NCBI RefSeq assembly: GCF_019175385.1
Contig: NC_083342.1
Span: 115,196,376-115,260,375, forward strand
Source of the DNA: Lycium barbarum
Taxonomy: Eukaryota; Streptophyta; Magnoliopsida; Solanales; Solanaceae
DNA length: 64,000 nucleotides
Reading direction: 5' to 3'
Shown here: positions 10,236 through 22,508 of the stretch, in pieces
Layout of the letters: every line of letters starts with the position of its first letter
Position numbering within the stretch: position 1 is the first letter of the stretch
The notes under the pieces: generated by a model
Told to the model about the DNA's origin: nothing
Database searches by the model: none
Seen by the model: the letters and a program-made list of their open reading frames with translations, nothing else
Made by a program: the position numbers and the translations under genes

Positions 10236-12669
10236 TGTTACACCCCTTATCTTAGAACTAAGGTTAGACTCATAGCATTAGAGTTTTAGTGGAAAAAACT
10301 GAAAGTTTGAACGTTTTGTGAAAATGGTTGATAGGCCTCCTTTGGGCAGCAATAACTCCTTGATTAGTTGGGAATTTGGGAAAGTACCCTTAATGAAAGT
10401 TGTAGTATGTAGAAATACCTTTCTAATGATATAAGGACCAGGCCAATCAGAGATCGGAGCAAGGAGATATGATCGTCTCAATATGGCTAATAGTAAGGCA
10501 CTTAAAATTCTATAGAATCGGCTAAGTTTTCGATACGTCTGCCTTCCAGTCAAATTTGGTGAAAATACGTTGGGAATTTGAGGAAACTTAAAACATGAAA
10601 GCTGTATCCCTTTGAAATATATTTCCAACGGTATATTGTGGAGCCCAAACAGAGCTCTGTACAATAAGTTATGTCCATTTTACCGAATACTGTGCAGAAT
10701 CGACACCCGTCGCTTCTCGGGGAGCGTGAGGGTGCGTGGAAGAGCGCCCGATGGTCCCGCTTCCTGGACCGATCGCGCAACTCTGAGTTTTTAGCTGCAG
10801 AATGTTGTGCGATGCACCCGCATCGCGGAACCATCGCTAAACAGGTCGATTTCGGGTTAATAGTTGGTATTTCGCGTTTTAGGTTACATTTAACCTTGTG
10901 GTTTATTTTCCTAACACCCCTAGTCACGAAAAATCATCCTAAAGTCAGAGGGAACAAGTCCCAAGCCTCAAGAACCCTCCAAGGTAAGTTTTATCATGAT
11001 TCTAGGTTGAATTCAAGTCCCTAATCTCTTTCTAACTTGAGTAAACCCTTCTAATCAATAGAGTTGTGAGTGGAACATTATTGTTGGGCGTGGAAGCCCT
11101 AGAACTTGAATTCAAGAGGATTGAACATCAAAAAGGTAATGTTTCTACATTCTAATCATTCATAATAGTGAATTGATGAGTTCTTGGGAGAATAGTAAAT
11201 GGGTTTAGTAAAGAGAATTACACGAACTATAGTAGGGTTTTGAATTATTGACTTGAGATTGTTATAATGATATGGGTGATGGAGAATGATGTTAATTACA
11301 TCTAATTGAGATTGTAGAATCACCTAGAAGTAATAGAATGGGAATTAGGTGAAGAAACACCATTAATGGAGATTGTGGAGCTTTATGCCCACTAAGTGTT
11401 TGATAAAATGCTTAGATGACCAAAGCATGAATATTATTGCTAATATAGAATCCCTTTGACTTGTATTGAGATAGATCAAAGTTGAAAGGGGTGACGAACA
11501 TTGTATTACGCTCAAAGGCTGGAATTAAGGTATGTGAGGCTAACTATCTACGTTAGGGAATGTTCATGATTCTCCCTACGCCTCATTCTTCATACTTGTC
11601 AGTAATTTGACTCAGAATACAGTTTAGCCCTAGTTTTAGGATATGTTGTAGAACTGTTATCTTCTAGGGTTGCAGCTACAGAATTCGTTCATGGTTATCA
11701 ATTTGAATATCATGAACTCAGCACGTAATCTTTATAGACTTGTGTATTGTTACCACATGAGTCTCAGTCTAGAAATATGCTCAGAAACAGTCTGTTTTCA
11801 GTTCAGTCCAGCATGTCTATTTCAGTTCAGCATTGTTCATTGTTGTTATGGTCTCAGTCTTTATTAATTAACCATAATTATACATATGTAATTTTGCCCG
11901 AGGGCACAGCACAGCCTTGTGTATACGTATACATGGTCGAGACCATTGACTGACGCACTACTAGGCCGAGGCCATAGCGTGCATTTATTATTGGGCCGAG
12001 GCCATAGCGTGCATTTATTATTAGGCCGAGGCCCCACATATACAAACACAGATGATTCAGATACAGAGCAGGGAGTATTCATATCTCTACTTCCTTGCTA
12101 TTACAGTTATCAGTTGCAGTTGCAGTTTCAGTTTCAGTATTTTATTGCTTCAGTTGCTTTACATACCAGTACAATTCAAATGTGCTGATGTCCCTTTTTA
12201 TTGCTTGGGGGCCTGCATCTCGCGATGCAGGCAATGATATACAGGTTGACGACTCAGCTATTTAGGAGTGCACGTATCAGCTACTGGTGAGCCCCAAATT
12301 CCTTCGGGGCGTTGTCAGCTATTTAATTATTTCAGTTTATAGACAGCTCTATTATTCAGTATTCTTAGAGGCTTCATAGACACAGTTCAGACAGTCAGAT
12401 ATTTAATATCTTAGCCTTGTTGGCAGTTGTTCAGTTGTTTTGGTTTAAGCCATGTTGGCTACGTTCAGATATTTCAGATTGTCTAAGTATTTTCGCATTA
12501 TGATTTCAGTCAGACCTTTAGTATATCAGCATGTGTTTAGTTGTTTCCACATTCAGTTATGTTTTTTTTATGTCACATGTTGATTCAGCCAGCCAGTTGG
12601 TTTGCTCGGCCACATGCAGTCAGGCACCGGGTGTCGTGTTACGTCTAGGCCCAGGTTCGGGGCGTGACA
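10236..12669 (+). mobile_element. solo LTR, 2,434 bp, nested in the LINE
   Basis: Starts TGTTACACCCC and ends GGGGCGTGACA, with the 5-bp TSD ACAGT on both sides (10231-10235, 12670-12674). LINE coding sequence resumes on either side of it, so the insertion point in the RT gene is exact. The ending resembles that of the other large LTRs here (GTCGTGACA), which sets the orientation. Short open frames inside are chance. No internal retroelement domain is present, consistent with LTR-LTR recombination. Confidence 0.88.
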
Positions 12670-12674
12670 ACAGT

Positions 12675-13615
12675 TTTGACACAAGCCAAGATCCAGGTTA
12701 CAAATTTAGAAGGAAAATTCAAGGAGTGTAGTATTTGTTCCAGGAAAGGCCATTCCACTGAGTCATATGTCTTTTGCATGTCTACTTTCATCATACATCT
12801 AGGAGAGATTCCTTTCCTTCCATACCCCTTCACCAATTCATAGCTAAGGATGATGTTGTCAGTGATCATTATGCCAGGTACAAAGGCAGTCTGATTGCTA
12901 TCAATAATAGAATCCATCAACCCTTGCATTCGGTTGGTTATGATTCTGGATATCAGCTTATAAAGTGTGGTGCAGCATGCTATAGGCCTGAACTCTCTAA
13001 TGGTTGAGGGATTTTTTACTTTTGGAACCAGGGTAATGGTAGCACAGCTGATGGATTTACACATAATTCCAGTGTCAAAGAATTTAAGGACAGCAGCAGT
13101 AACTTGAGTTCCAATAATAGGCCACGCTCGCTTGAAGAAACAGGAGTTGAAGCCATCACAGCCTGGCGCCTTGGAGTCATCCATTCCCTTTAAGGCCAAT
13201 AATACTTCCTCAGGACCAACTGGAGCAATGAGCCTTAGTTGTTGGTTTCTATTTAGTATTGGCCCCTCTTTCATCACCCTAGGGTCAATAGCAGGCAGGT
13301 ATGTAGCAGCAGTTCCCAAAAGAGATTGATACAAGTTCAGAATTTCACCTTTTACTCCAGCAGTGGTATCAAGGACAATGCCATTAGTATCAATTAGTCT
13401 TCTGATTTGGTTTTGAATCTGCCTTTGTCTCATGGATGCCAAGAAATATTTGGCATTCGAATCACCCACCTTGAGCCATGGACTCTAGCCTTTTGTTTGA
13501 GAATGTTGTCCTCCACCAATCTCCATTTGTCAAGTTGTTGCTTTAGGTGCTTTTCAGTGTCATATAATGTGGGAGAATGCTGAGGGTCAGACAACAATGT
13601 TTGGACAGCCTCCAA
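12675..13615 (-). pseudogene. LINE ORF2, N-terminal part of RT
   Basis: Upstream half of the interrupted ORF2. Minus-strand frames give DSNAKYFLASMRQRQ, the APGCDGFNSCFFKRAW finger motif, ITLVPKVKNPSTIREFRPI, a FVPGIMITDNIILSYELV block, and palm motif A, MMKVDMQKTYDSVEW. A frame change near 13440-13470 separates the first 60 residues. It ends at the ACAGT target of the solo LTR. No endonuclease domain is present because the copy is 5'-truncated. Confidence 0.85.
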
Positions 13616-13796
13616 CTCCTCTCTAATCTGCGTGATCCTTTTATCGGTGTTAGTAAACTCCGAGTATTTGTTACTAACAAAGTAATTAGCCTTAAGGTTT
13701 TAATAAGAATATTATTTTCCCTTCATATTAATTAACTTACACGTCTTATTAATTAAACTATATAATAATATAATATAAGACTAGAATATCTCAGCT

Positions 13797-14705
13797 AGGG
13801 GTGTACAAAGCAAACCGACAAACTGCACCAAACCGATAAACTGAGAAAAAAAAACCCGATTAGTGGTTTGGTTTGACTTGGTTTGGTGTTGAAAAAAAAA
13901 ACTGACCATAATTGGTTTGGTTTGGTTTTAGCTAAAAAAAGTCAAACCGAACCAAACCAACCTGATATTACGTGTATTCGATTTTTAAAATATTTTATAC
14001 ATAAAAATATTTATTTGTAATGCAATTTATAAATATTCCTAAATTTTTCATAGTATTTTGTCTTTTATCGTATAATTTTAAGTTTGAACTTGGAATTTTG
14101 AATGCCAATAAGTTTTATATTCCATGGATGTTAGTAACTCAAATAAAGTTCAAATCAAAACCAACTCAACACTAATGCTAACAAAAGAAATTCAATTCTA
14201 ACACTAGGAATGACAGTAATGTTGGATATCTATTTTTTAGTTTTGCATAATTGGTTTAGAGCGTAAAAATACATAGCTTAATTTTTTTCTTTGTCATGTA
14301 ATTAATACTTATTAGCCGTACGTATTTTAGCATAACTTAGTATTTAGATTAAAGTTATTTTCTTGACGGCTAATTAATTAGCAATACTTATTTTAACATT
14401 TTATTATCTTTTTGTTCAATATTTTAATACGATGTCATCACCCATCTCACATTTTGTGTTATTTTCTTAAGAAGTACCTTAGTTATATAGTTGTATTTTA
14501 CTAGGACTAAAGAAATATTTGAAGTAAAAGCCATATGTTTTGTATGAAGACTTTTTCGGAAAAAAACCCTAAAAAACCAAATAACCCGAGAAAACCCTAA
14601 AAACCCAATTTTATTGGTTTGGTTTATAAATTTAAAAACCCAACGCATTTGATTTGGTTTAGTATTTGAAATATTCGAATCAACCCGATCCATATACACC
14701 ATAAT
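13797..14705. mobile_element. hAT-like non-autonomous element, 909 bp
   Basis: Starts AGGGGTGTACAAAG and ends TATACACCATAAT, between perfect 8-bp repeats TCTCAGCT (13789-13796, 14706-14713). The interior is rich in AAACCGA/GGTTTGG blocks in opposite orientation near the two ends, as in a common Solanaceae repeat. Copy 1 has the empty site near 4298 (ATATCTCAACTGTCAG). Noncoding. Confidence 0.8.
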
Positions 14706-14713
14706 TCTCAGCT

Positions 14714-16177
14714 GTCGGTCTACGAATAATCTGATATTTTTATAGATGTTAACCACAAAAGACTTTCTTTTTATTTGCTACTATATCTCTTTTTGTGGAA
14801 GAGCAACGTGAAACAAATCTCAAGTCCACTAGGATTATGATATTTATTTCATCAAGTCCTTTATAATAAAGCTTGAGAAATTTCTGTGAAAATACTTCTT
14901 AACCATAATTAGGTAAAGTGGGGGGAAAACCCCCATAATGAGGTACATTAACCTTTTCTCCATGGTTACCATAGAAGCCCGATTTGTCATGATTGCGAGT
15001 ATATCAGACACTTAAATATAACATAAGGTTTAAGTAATATATCATTGTCACCATAACTTTTTTTTATACAATCATATCAGGATGAATTTAGGTAAAGGTG
15101 TGATTTGTAATTATAAAAATAAGATAATTACGGACTAAGCAGATAAAGGTGACCTAATAGTATAAAAAAAAATTTATGCAGTATATTGTGTATATATAAA
15201 TGTAGTTGTCAATGGAAAGCTTTATATAATTTGCCGTGTAGGCCGCGGTCATCCAAAACAATGTTTTTTTTAAGGCTTGACACTCAAAAATCAAAGAAAA
15301 AGATCTGCAGGGTTCGTTGGAAACAAATTAAGAGTTGAGAATTATCTTTGTTTAAGTTTTTAAAAAAAGAACAAAACGTTTTTCAACGAACTAGCTCCTA
15401 CATGGTTTAGAACCTCGTTTCTATTTTTGTTTTTTAATGTATGATACTAGTCAATTGGATCATGTCATATGCTTTCGAAATCATACGTACATCATATTCT
15501 TATGTCAGCATATGCATGTATCATATTATTCATTTTCGTTCTATTAATTTCCACCTAATTCCTTCTGTTCTACAGCCGAATAATTTTATGCGACTTTGTT
15601 AAAATGGAGTTAAATCTCTGGTCTATGGGACAATTTGTTTGAATGGTCATTCCCGTTAATTTTCTCCGAAATGCACTCCGTAAGTCTTGCAAATGAGTAC
15701 AATGAGTTGCAAATTATACATGGAAAATTGATTCATCACAAAGATGCATTCTTCGAATAACCAGCCTTTAGGCTTTTCCTACTTCCAAAAAGCAGATTCA
15801 AAACTTGTGTGCGTTGATTTTGCAGCCAAAGAAGCTGAAAATCCTTAAGGATATGACTGATTTTGGAACACACTTTTGAACCAAAAACTTTCCAGCTTCA
15901 AATAGTTGTAAAGAAAAGTAATTGGAAATAGAGGCGCAACTAGTATCTAAACTTACACGAAATTCTAGATGCGCAGCCAGGGATTGAATCAAAGTTAATG
16001 AATTTGGCTAGATTTGTAACTCCTATTCTAGCTCTACTCTGCTTGAAAACATGGGCTTCATAACAAAAAAATTTAATTTATCTGAAGCCAACTTTTTTTC
16101 TTACTAATTAGTATGTCAATTTGTTAATAGCAGGATACTTGATATTGTCTTATCTTCATGGTGTCAAATTAATCTTG
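14714..16177. other. noncoding remainder of duplication copy 2
   Basis: Colinear with about 4305-6150 apart from small indels and the loss of the block matching 5228-5648. No gene recognised. Confidence 0.6.
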
Positions 16178-16250
16178 TGCCAGAAATCAGATCTGAACTG
16201 ATGACATGAGGATATTCAGTCCATTGTGTATCAATTGAGCTATTTAAGCT
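16178..16250 (-). pseudogene. tRNA-Phe(GAA)-like sequence of plastid type
   Basis: 73 nt on the minus strand. It keeps the D-arm TAGCTCAATTG, an anticodon arm with GGACTGAATATCC (anticodon GAA in place), the segment TCATGTCATCAG, the T-arm GTTCAGATCTGATTT and a 3' CTGGCA. This follows plastid trnF-GAA closely, but the acceptor 5' strand (AGCTTAA) no longer pairs well. I read it as old plastid DNA in the nucleus, older than the duplication because both copies have it. Confidence 0.72.
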
Positions 16251-16793
16251 ATTTCCAATAAAATATTCTTATTTTATTAGTGGCAATTGAAGAACAAAAG
16301 TAAATATTTTTTTTTTTAAACAAAATCATTTGATTTACCTTGGATAAACATTTATTCCAATCTTAATCTTGAATTTCTTCAAAAACTTTGAGAGAAGAAA
16401 TATGAAGAAGAGTATTTTTGGTTATTTTATTATTTCACCTCATAATTGTTATTTCACATTGAATGTAGCATAAAAATAAAACTCTAATTATATTGTAATC
16501 AATTTCAATCGAACACAAAATAAAATAATCTCACATTTTATTTTAAAGTTATATCCTTTACAGCCTCATCATGGATTTAAATTGCTGCTTTCCCTTGGAA
16601 TAAAATAAGTTAACCTATATCTAGGTGATTGAGGTGTAGAAATCTTTTTACAATTTATAAAAGTGAACCCACAAGAAAATTAAAAGAGAGGAAAAAAAAA
16701 AAGGATATGAAATTATGAAGAGCAACAAAAACGACGTCGTGTGAAGCTGCATTATCTTCTCCATAGCTGTTTTTGTGAGCTAACTAAACAAAA

Positions 16794-19700
16794 ATGGCTT
16801 CAATTTTATCTTCTCGTCTCCCACATCTTCCTTCTAATAAACCGGTTTTCCCACCTTCAAACTCCGGTTCAACTACTCTCATTCACTTCACTTCCAAAGC
16901 CCGGTTCAAATGCTCAGCTGGTCAAACCGGGTTCTTTACTAAGTTGGGTCGTTTGCTGAAAGAGAAAGCAAAGAGTGATGTGGAGAAACTGTTCTCAGGA
17001 TTCTCAAAAACAAGAGATAATTTAGCAGTTATTGATGAACTCCTTCTTTACTGGAATCTTTCTGATACTGACCGTGTTCTTGATGAACTTGAAGAGGTTT
17101 TGTCCCAAAACACCCCTTTCGGTTCTTGCTAAAAATGAATTCTTGAAAAATAAGAATTCCTGGTTTTGACTTGGCACGAAATTCGAGAAAGTAAAAAAAA
17201 AAAAGAGTTTTGAATGTTATTGTCTTAGATTAAATATTTAAGATATGTCAAATGTATTAAAAATATCTTTTAATCTTATTGTCTTAAACATCATGTGAAA
17301 AGTTGAATTAAAAAAGTTGTCAAAAAAGGGTAAGATACATTCTTTATTGGACTAAAGTTTCCAAGGGAATATACACGGTTTATGCTATTTATATGACCTT
17401 ATCTTGACTAATCACGACATTTAAGAAATAAATAAGAACCTACTCAGTCTGTCCTATTTTATGTGATTGTGTTTGACTCGACATGTTTGAGATGTTATTT
17501 TAACTTATATATTATGTGACTTATAGCTGAAGAGAATGGTTGAAGCATGATTGAAAATTTACATTGTAGGACTATCAAGATTTAAAATTTGAACCATTTC
17601 ATGATATTAAAATCTTGGAAATTATAGAAGTTGCATAAATATGAGTAATGTCAATGATTTTGCATAAATTGGGATGAAACGAGTAGTCTTTTTGAGTTTC
17701 TGTTCTTGTTGTTTTTGCATATCTGAGCGGAAAAAAAATCTTTTTTTTTTCGTTAAAATTTTCCTTCATCCCGTGTGGCTCCTTAGATAGTTTATGATTT
17801 TTCATTGTACATTCCTAATAGTCGTGACCTTTGCCCACTATTTGCTGTAGAAGTTAATTCACAGCCTTATTTGAAATAGGAATTAGATAATGTTTTGGAC
17901 TTCCGCTAAGCTTGGCTTAGTACTGTTCTTTGGTGTTCTATAATTGCTATAGGAGGTGGAATCCGTTCTAAAAATATGTTAATTTGATGAATTAGAGTTG
18001 AACGGGAAGTTTCACATCTTTAGATATGAATCTCCAGGGAAAGAAAACTTTCTTCTTCGATAAAGAAACTGTCTCAAATAAAGCCTCCTGATCCTTATGC
18101 TGAGATTAGTGACACTATTTGGTGTCTTGCATCACGTAGTATATTTATGTCCAAGTATTAATGTGTGCAATTTTTTAGCTAAGTTATTATATTCTGGCAC
18201 ATGCAAGTGTTCAGGTTTGAGACGTTTTTCAACTATGGTTTCAGGCTCTGTTGGTCGCTGATTTTGGGCCAAAGATTACCATAAAGATTGTGGAGAGCTT
18301 GCGGGAGGATATATATGCGGGGAAAATCAAATCAGGAAGTGAGATAAAAGTAATCATGCTGAGATTTCATTTTTTTCAGTAACACAGCGATCTATGCAAT
18401 ATGCTGTTTTAGAAATAGAACCATTTAATTTAATTATGAGTAGTAGTTTTCGTTATCAATATATATAGAGTAGTAGTTTACACATTTATTTTACTGCTTG
18501 TTTGTTAATTTGCTGTTTTTTCTTGCCTATGGATGCATTGATATTGATATAAAGAGTGTTCTAAAGAGGAGTATCTTGGATCTATTGACTAGTAAGGCAC
18601 TTAAAACAGAACTCCGTCTGGGCTTCAGGTTTCAACTGCTTCACTGATTGAAATTTTTACATTTATTTTAACCTTGTTTTTGGGTAGACTGAACTTAGAG
18701 TTGGTGCTTGCTTTCATGTACTAGGAAACCAGCTGTGATCATGATTGTGGGTGTCAATGGAGGTGGGAAGACAACATCTCTTGGTAAGGGAATTAGTTTT
18801 TGTGTCTATGGTAAATCTTCATATCGTTGGTCAGAAAAAGAGTGCACATGCAAGGAAGAAAAGCTGTTATACGTTTGTGGGCGCAGTGTAATTTCTCCAA
18901 GATCCATTTTTGTTACAAATTTGATTAGTACTTTTTGATGAATTTTTTATTTATCCTCTTGAAAACATTTTATTTGTGATAAGAAGTAGTAGAAGGAGCA
19001 AAGATTTCTTGGATGTCCATCACCAAGTCACGAATTAAAAAAATGGCAGTAACTTGTGAGTTTTTCTCTTTTTTCTCATAATGCAGGAAAATTGGCGAAT
19101 AGATTGAAGAAAGGAGGGGCTAAGGTGAGGCAAGCTGTTATCTCGTTTCTGGATGCTATGCTGCAGAACTACTAGTGCTAGCCACTTTTCTATATCACTA
19201 GAATCCATGAATACTGCGTATTTACAATTTTCTCCTGTTAAATATCTCCAGAGCATTAGGTTAGGTTTGAAACAACAGTTACCAATATTCTTATTGATCA
19301 AAAGATTGCATTGCATTTTAAAGATTTCTTTGTGGCAAGGTTAGACTTGTCATATACACTGAAGTTTAAACTCTAGGACTCTAGGCACTAAACTCCTCAT
19401 TTGATATTATGAAAACATGCTATAGAGATTGATTCTATTGAAAGCAACTGACACTATTGTTAGATTGAGTAGTTCTGTCAAGAAATATCTTGGTTAAGCC
19501 GAAAAGAAGGAAGACATTCCTATGACTGCCTTCCAGCCTTGTGCAAACCTTCATACTCATTACAGTAAATATATTCTGGGATAAACTTTCCATTATTAAA
19601 CTTTTAGCTCTTGAAACGTTTCATGATCCTTCTCCTCTGCCTTGAGGACAAGCGTCAGTTAAGGTTCAATCATCTTTACATATTCTTATTTGTGTAAGTC

Positions 19701-21141
19701 TCTCATTCTTTTTACCTTCCTTTGATATTATTCACAATGGAAATTGGTTCTCAGGATAAAGCATTTATTAAGCATTGAAGGAAACTCACGCAAACATTCT
19801 TCTCTATCACTTATACAATTAGAATTAGACGCATTATCTTTCGTCTTCTATTCATGATTGGATAGCCTTGCATCTCACCCTTCCATTCTGTGAACTTTGC
19901 AGATACTATTAGCAGCTGGTGATACATTTAGAGCAGCTGCTAGAGATCAGTTAGAAATTTGGGCTGAAAGAACTGGTTGTGAGATTGTTGTTGCTGAAAA
20001 AGAGAAAGCTAAGGCATCGTCAGGTACCAAACTTCAACGTCTAATCCTCAAGTGTTTGCAGTGCTAGATATTAACCGAAATAAAACTGACAATGTGAACT
20101 TTAAAACATTTCAACCACATGATCTTGAATTTCTTCCTGAGTAGTTCTTTTACAGGCTGTTAAAAAGGGAAAGGAAGAGGGTTACGATATTGTTTTATGC
20201 GACACATCTGGCCGTAAGTTTGTGAATATGAAAACAGCTTTCTTATTCACACTTGGAGAGTATCTCTGAGTAACCACAATTTAAATCTTTATCCAGGTTT
20301 GCATACCAACTATAGCTTGATGGAGGAATTGGTGGCATGCAAGAAAGTTGTCAGTAAAGTTGTTAATGGTGCACCTAATGTATGTAAACTTGAGCTCTTC
20401 AGTTTCTTTCTTTATTATACTGTCAAAAATCCATTATGCCTTGTCCCAAATTATTTCCCCCCTCATTCTATTTACCCTGCTAATATTCTTTCTAGAGTAA
20501 GCTAAACTTCACACATTGCAGAGCGGAAAACCCTTCTCATGAATATAAAGACAATTTATCAAACTTTTGCAGGAAATCTTGCTTGTACTGGATGGAACTA
20601 CTGGTTTAAATATGCTTCCTCAAGCGAGAGAGTTTAACGAGGTAATGACCTTTGTCAGATCTTTATTTTGAACCTCTATATCTTACATTAATTAGTTCAA
20701 GGTTCTTTATAAAATTGCCTTCTTGTCTAGGTTGTTGGCGTCACTGGCTTAATATTGACTAAACTTGATGGTTCTGCTCGAGGTGGCTGTGTGGTATGCT
20801 TTGAATTCTCCATACCTAGCTCATTTTTATTTTTATGATTTTGTTGTTGTTGTTGTTTCCGAAACAGCCGTCCTACCTTGGTAGGAGTAAGGTCTGCGTA
20901 CACTCTACCCTCCCCAGACCCCACGTTGTGGGATTTCACTGGGTTGTTGTTGTTGTTGTTGTTGTTGTTGTCTCTCTAAAAATCTGATAAATTGCAACTA
21001 CTTAAACTCAAACTTTTGGGGTTGCAGGTCAGTGTGGTTGATGAGCTTGGCATTCCTGTAAAATTTGTAGGTGTTGGGGAAGGTGTAGATGATCTCCAAC
21101 CGTTCGATGCTGAGGAATTTGTTAATGCTATCTTCCCATGA
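16794..21141 (+). CDS. CPFTSY: chloroplast SRP receptor cpFtsY (11 exons, 365 aa)
   Basis: SRP-family GTPase that docks cpSRP54 and light-harvesting proteins at the thylakoid membrane. Exons: 16794-17096, 18245-18349, 18555-18628, 18725-18783, 19087-19124, 19903-20023, 20145-20213, 20297-20379, 20573-20641, 20731-20793, 21028-21141; they sum to 1,098 nt with no internal stop. Residues 1 to about 40 are a Ser/Pro-rich transit peptide. [20 protein letters not shown] is the amphipathic start of the N domain. The G domain shows the P-loop [13 protein letters not shown] (170-182), DTFRAAA (200-206), DTSGR (253-257), TKLD (317-320) and GVGE near the end, with the terminus FVNAIFP. Length matches the Arabidopsis protein (about 366 aa). 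The exon 3 acceptor (GATATAAAG) is pyrimidine-poor, and the exon 7 acceptor is TGAGTAG, followed by a decoy TTTTACAG that would cause a stop. Intron 10 holds an RTE/TS-type insertion. Confidence 0.95.
17442..17686. mobile_element. degenerate Stowaway-like MITE in cpFtsY intron 1
   Basis: The ends CTCAGTCTGTCCTATTTTAT and AAATTGGGATGAAACGAG are imperfect inverse repeats flanked by TA. They resemble the CTCCCTCCGTCCCA ends of Stowaway MITEs. It is decayed, so the limits are approximate. Confidence 0.5.
20838..20970 (+). mobile_element. TS-SINE/RTE 3'-end insertion in cpFtsY intron 10
   Basis: Contains CCGAAACAGCCGTCCTACC, GGTAGGAGTAAGGTCTGCG, CTACCCTCCCCAGACC and a GTTG(TTG)n tail, the 3' end shared by TS SINEs and Solanaceae RTE LINEs. 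It is nearly identical to the minus-strand 3' end of the RTE LINE at 61275-61370. No tRNA-like head is visible, so it is a truncated SINE or LINE copy. A further TTG run at its left side may be a second tail. Confidence 0.8.
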
Positions 21142-21588
21142 GGCATGATTCCGAGACAGTTTCTCCCAGATTCTATTTAGTACGTAACTCTTTTATATAT
21201 AAAGGCATATGATGGTGGTAAAACTGTTGTGGTCTTTAAGTCTGTATTTACTTTGAGTTTCTTTGGTGATAGAAAATGTCAATCCCTGAAGTAATCAATA
21301 TTCTCGGCATTTCAAAGTGATAGTTAGGTGAGGAACTAGTATGGCTACAAAGAAAATCAGAACACTTTTCTTATGGAACGCTGTTCACTGTTCTAAATGT
21401 ATCACTGTGACCAATAATAATATAAGAATCTGGAAACATTCATTTATCATTTGTGCAGTTCAAATTAGTATTTCAACTATGAGAGCCTAAAATCCTTGTA
21501 TGGTAAATATGGAATTCATATTTACTTATGTTAGAGATAATCTCACTTCGTGTTTAGTTTAGATCGATGTGAATACTTTAGAATCAAG
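21142..21588. other. 3' flank of cpFtsY
   Basis: Presumed 3' UTR and intergenic sequence after the TGA at 21139-21141, AT-rich. No other gene recognised. Confidence 0.5.
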
Positions 21589-21759
21589 AGATCCAGAGCG
21601 TGGCTTAGCGGTCGATGAACTTGGAATGAAGACCATTAGAATTTAGGTTCAAATCCAGTTAAAAGGAAAAAATAATAATTAGTCGTTTCTTTTCATTAGC
21701 TTAATTTTGGTGGGTGGAGTTACCTGGGATTTCCACTGGGTATGATGTTGTTGTATAGT
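21589..21759 (+). mobile_element. tRNA-derived SINE (SolS type)
   Basis: Has a Pol III A-box-like segment GTGGCTTAGCGGTCG and a B box GGTTCAAATCC at 21646-21656. A body with GGTGGGTGGAGTTACCTGG follows, then a GTTGTTGTAT tail. Direct repeats ATCAAG (21583-21588, 21760-21765) may be the target duplication, but they are short. Confidence 0.7.
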
Positions 21760-22508
21760 ATCAAGTTAAATCCAAATCTTAATGCTTTCCAGTTGGCTAG
21801 GAATAAAATTCCAGAAAACCAAGTCTGTAAATTACCAAACTAAAGCAACTTAATATTCTAACACTAGCTTGATGCTAAAGGATGTCTAATTTTTGGTTCA
21901 GATGGTATCATTTTCTCATTGTACAATAAGCATTAACTTGGCATAGTTTTTTTTTCTTTTTTTTTTTCCCTCAGGTGAACTCCTATCTGGTATTAACAAG
22001 ACGCGGATGAACATTTTGGATTGAGAGGAGTAATGAACATTAGCAATTTTGTCTTTCACAAAAAGAGTTTCTTATGCTCCTTTATTTGTCTAGATCTCCC
22101 CTATTCCATTGAGGCTGTGTTCATCAGAAGAGACATTTAAGTTTTCCTGTAAAAATGGATGCCATAGTTGCATCGCTTATTTTTTAGTCAAAAAATTCTG
22201 TGTCATCGCCTTGTCATTTTTGCAGTATAAGTAGCACTTAATACAGCAATCCAGTGAATGGAGTTTCACTGGACACACAGCTAAGACAAGATTGATGTAC
22301 ATGACTTTTCACTTCATTCTCTTTCAATAAATCATAGTAGTTCAATTGTGTATTCGAGATGTAAGTATTGCTTTGGTGATTAAAGATAAGAGTCTTGAGT
22401 CTCAAATTCATCTACTGATGCTATATCAATGATTTGCCATTGTATATTAGGTGGGTCTGCTGAAAGCGTTTAGCAAATGTATCAACTTAATGTGTTAAGA
22501 GTTTGAGT

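Larger units (their letters stand above)
8579..13658 (-). mobile_element. 5'-truncated L1-type LINE, split by a solo LTR
   Basis: Reads on the minus strand from about 13658 to a poly(A) tail (T run at 8580-8592). Copy 1 of the duplication has the unoccupied site: ACGTACTACG is joined directly to AGTATTTGTTAC near 4175. In copy 2 those halves lie at 8577 and 13660. No convincing TSD beyond two or three bases is visible. Without the nested LTR the LINE is about 2.6 kb and contains only the RT and C-terminal parts of ORF2. Confidence 0.85.
7944..16290. repeat. tandem segmental duplication, copy 2
   Basis: Partner of 2305-6380. Its left breakpoint lies inside the right half of MULE-like element 1, whose end and flank recur at 7944-8115. 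Copy 2 is enlarged by a LINE (with a nested solo LTR) and a hAT-like element, neither of which is in copy 1. Confidence 0.85.

Noticed and set aside
10550..11024. 125-aa and 117-aa frames on opposite strands in the solo LTR at 10236
   Set aside because: Overlapping opposite-strand frames with no domain inside an LTR. Chance.
16178..16250. Functional tRNA-Phe gene
   Set aside because: The acceptor stem no longer pairs and several conserved bases are changed. It is a relic.
18708..18938. Separate 76-aa GTP-binding protein
   Set aside because: Only its first part is cpFtsY exon 4; the remainder is read-through into the intron.
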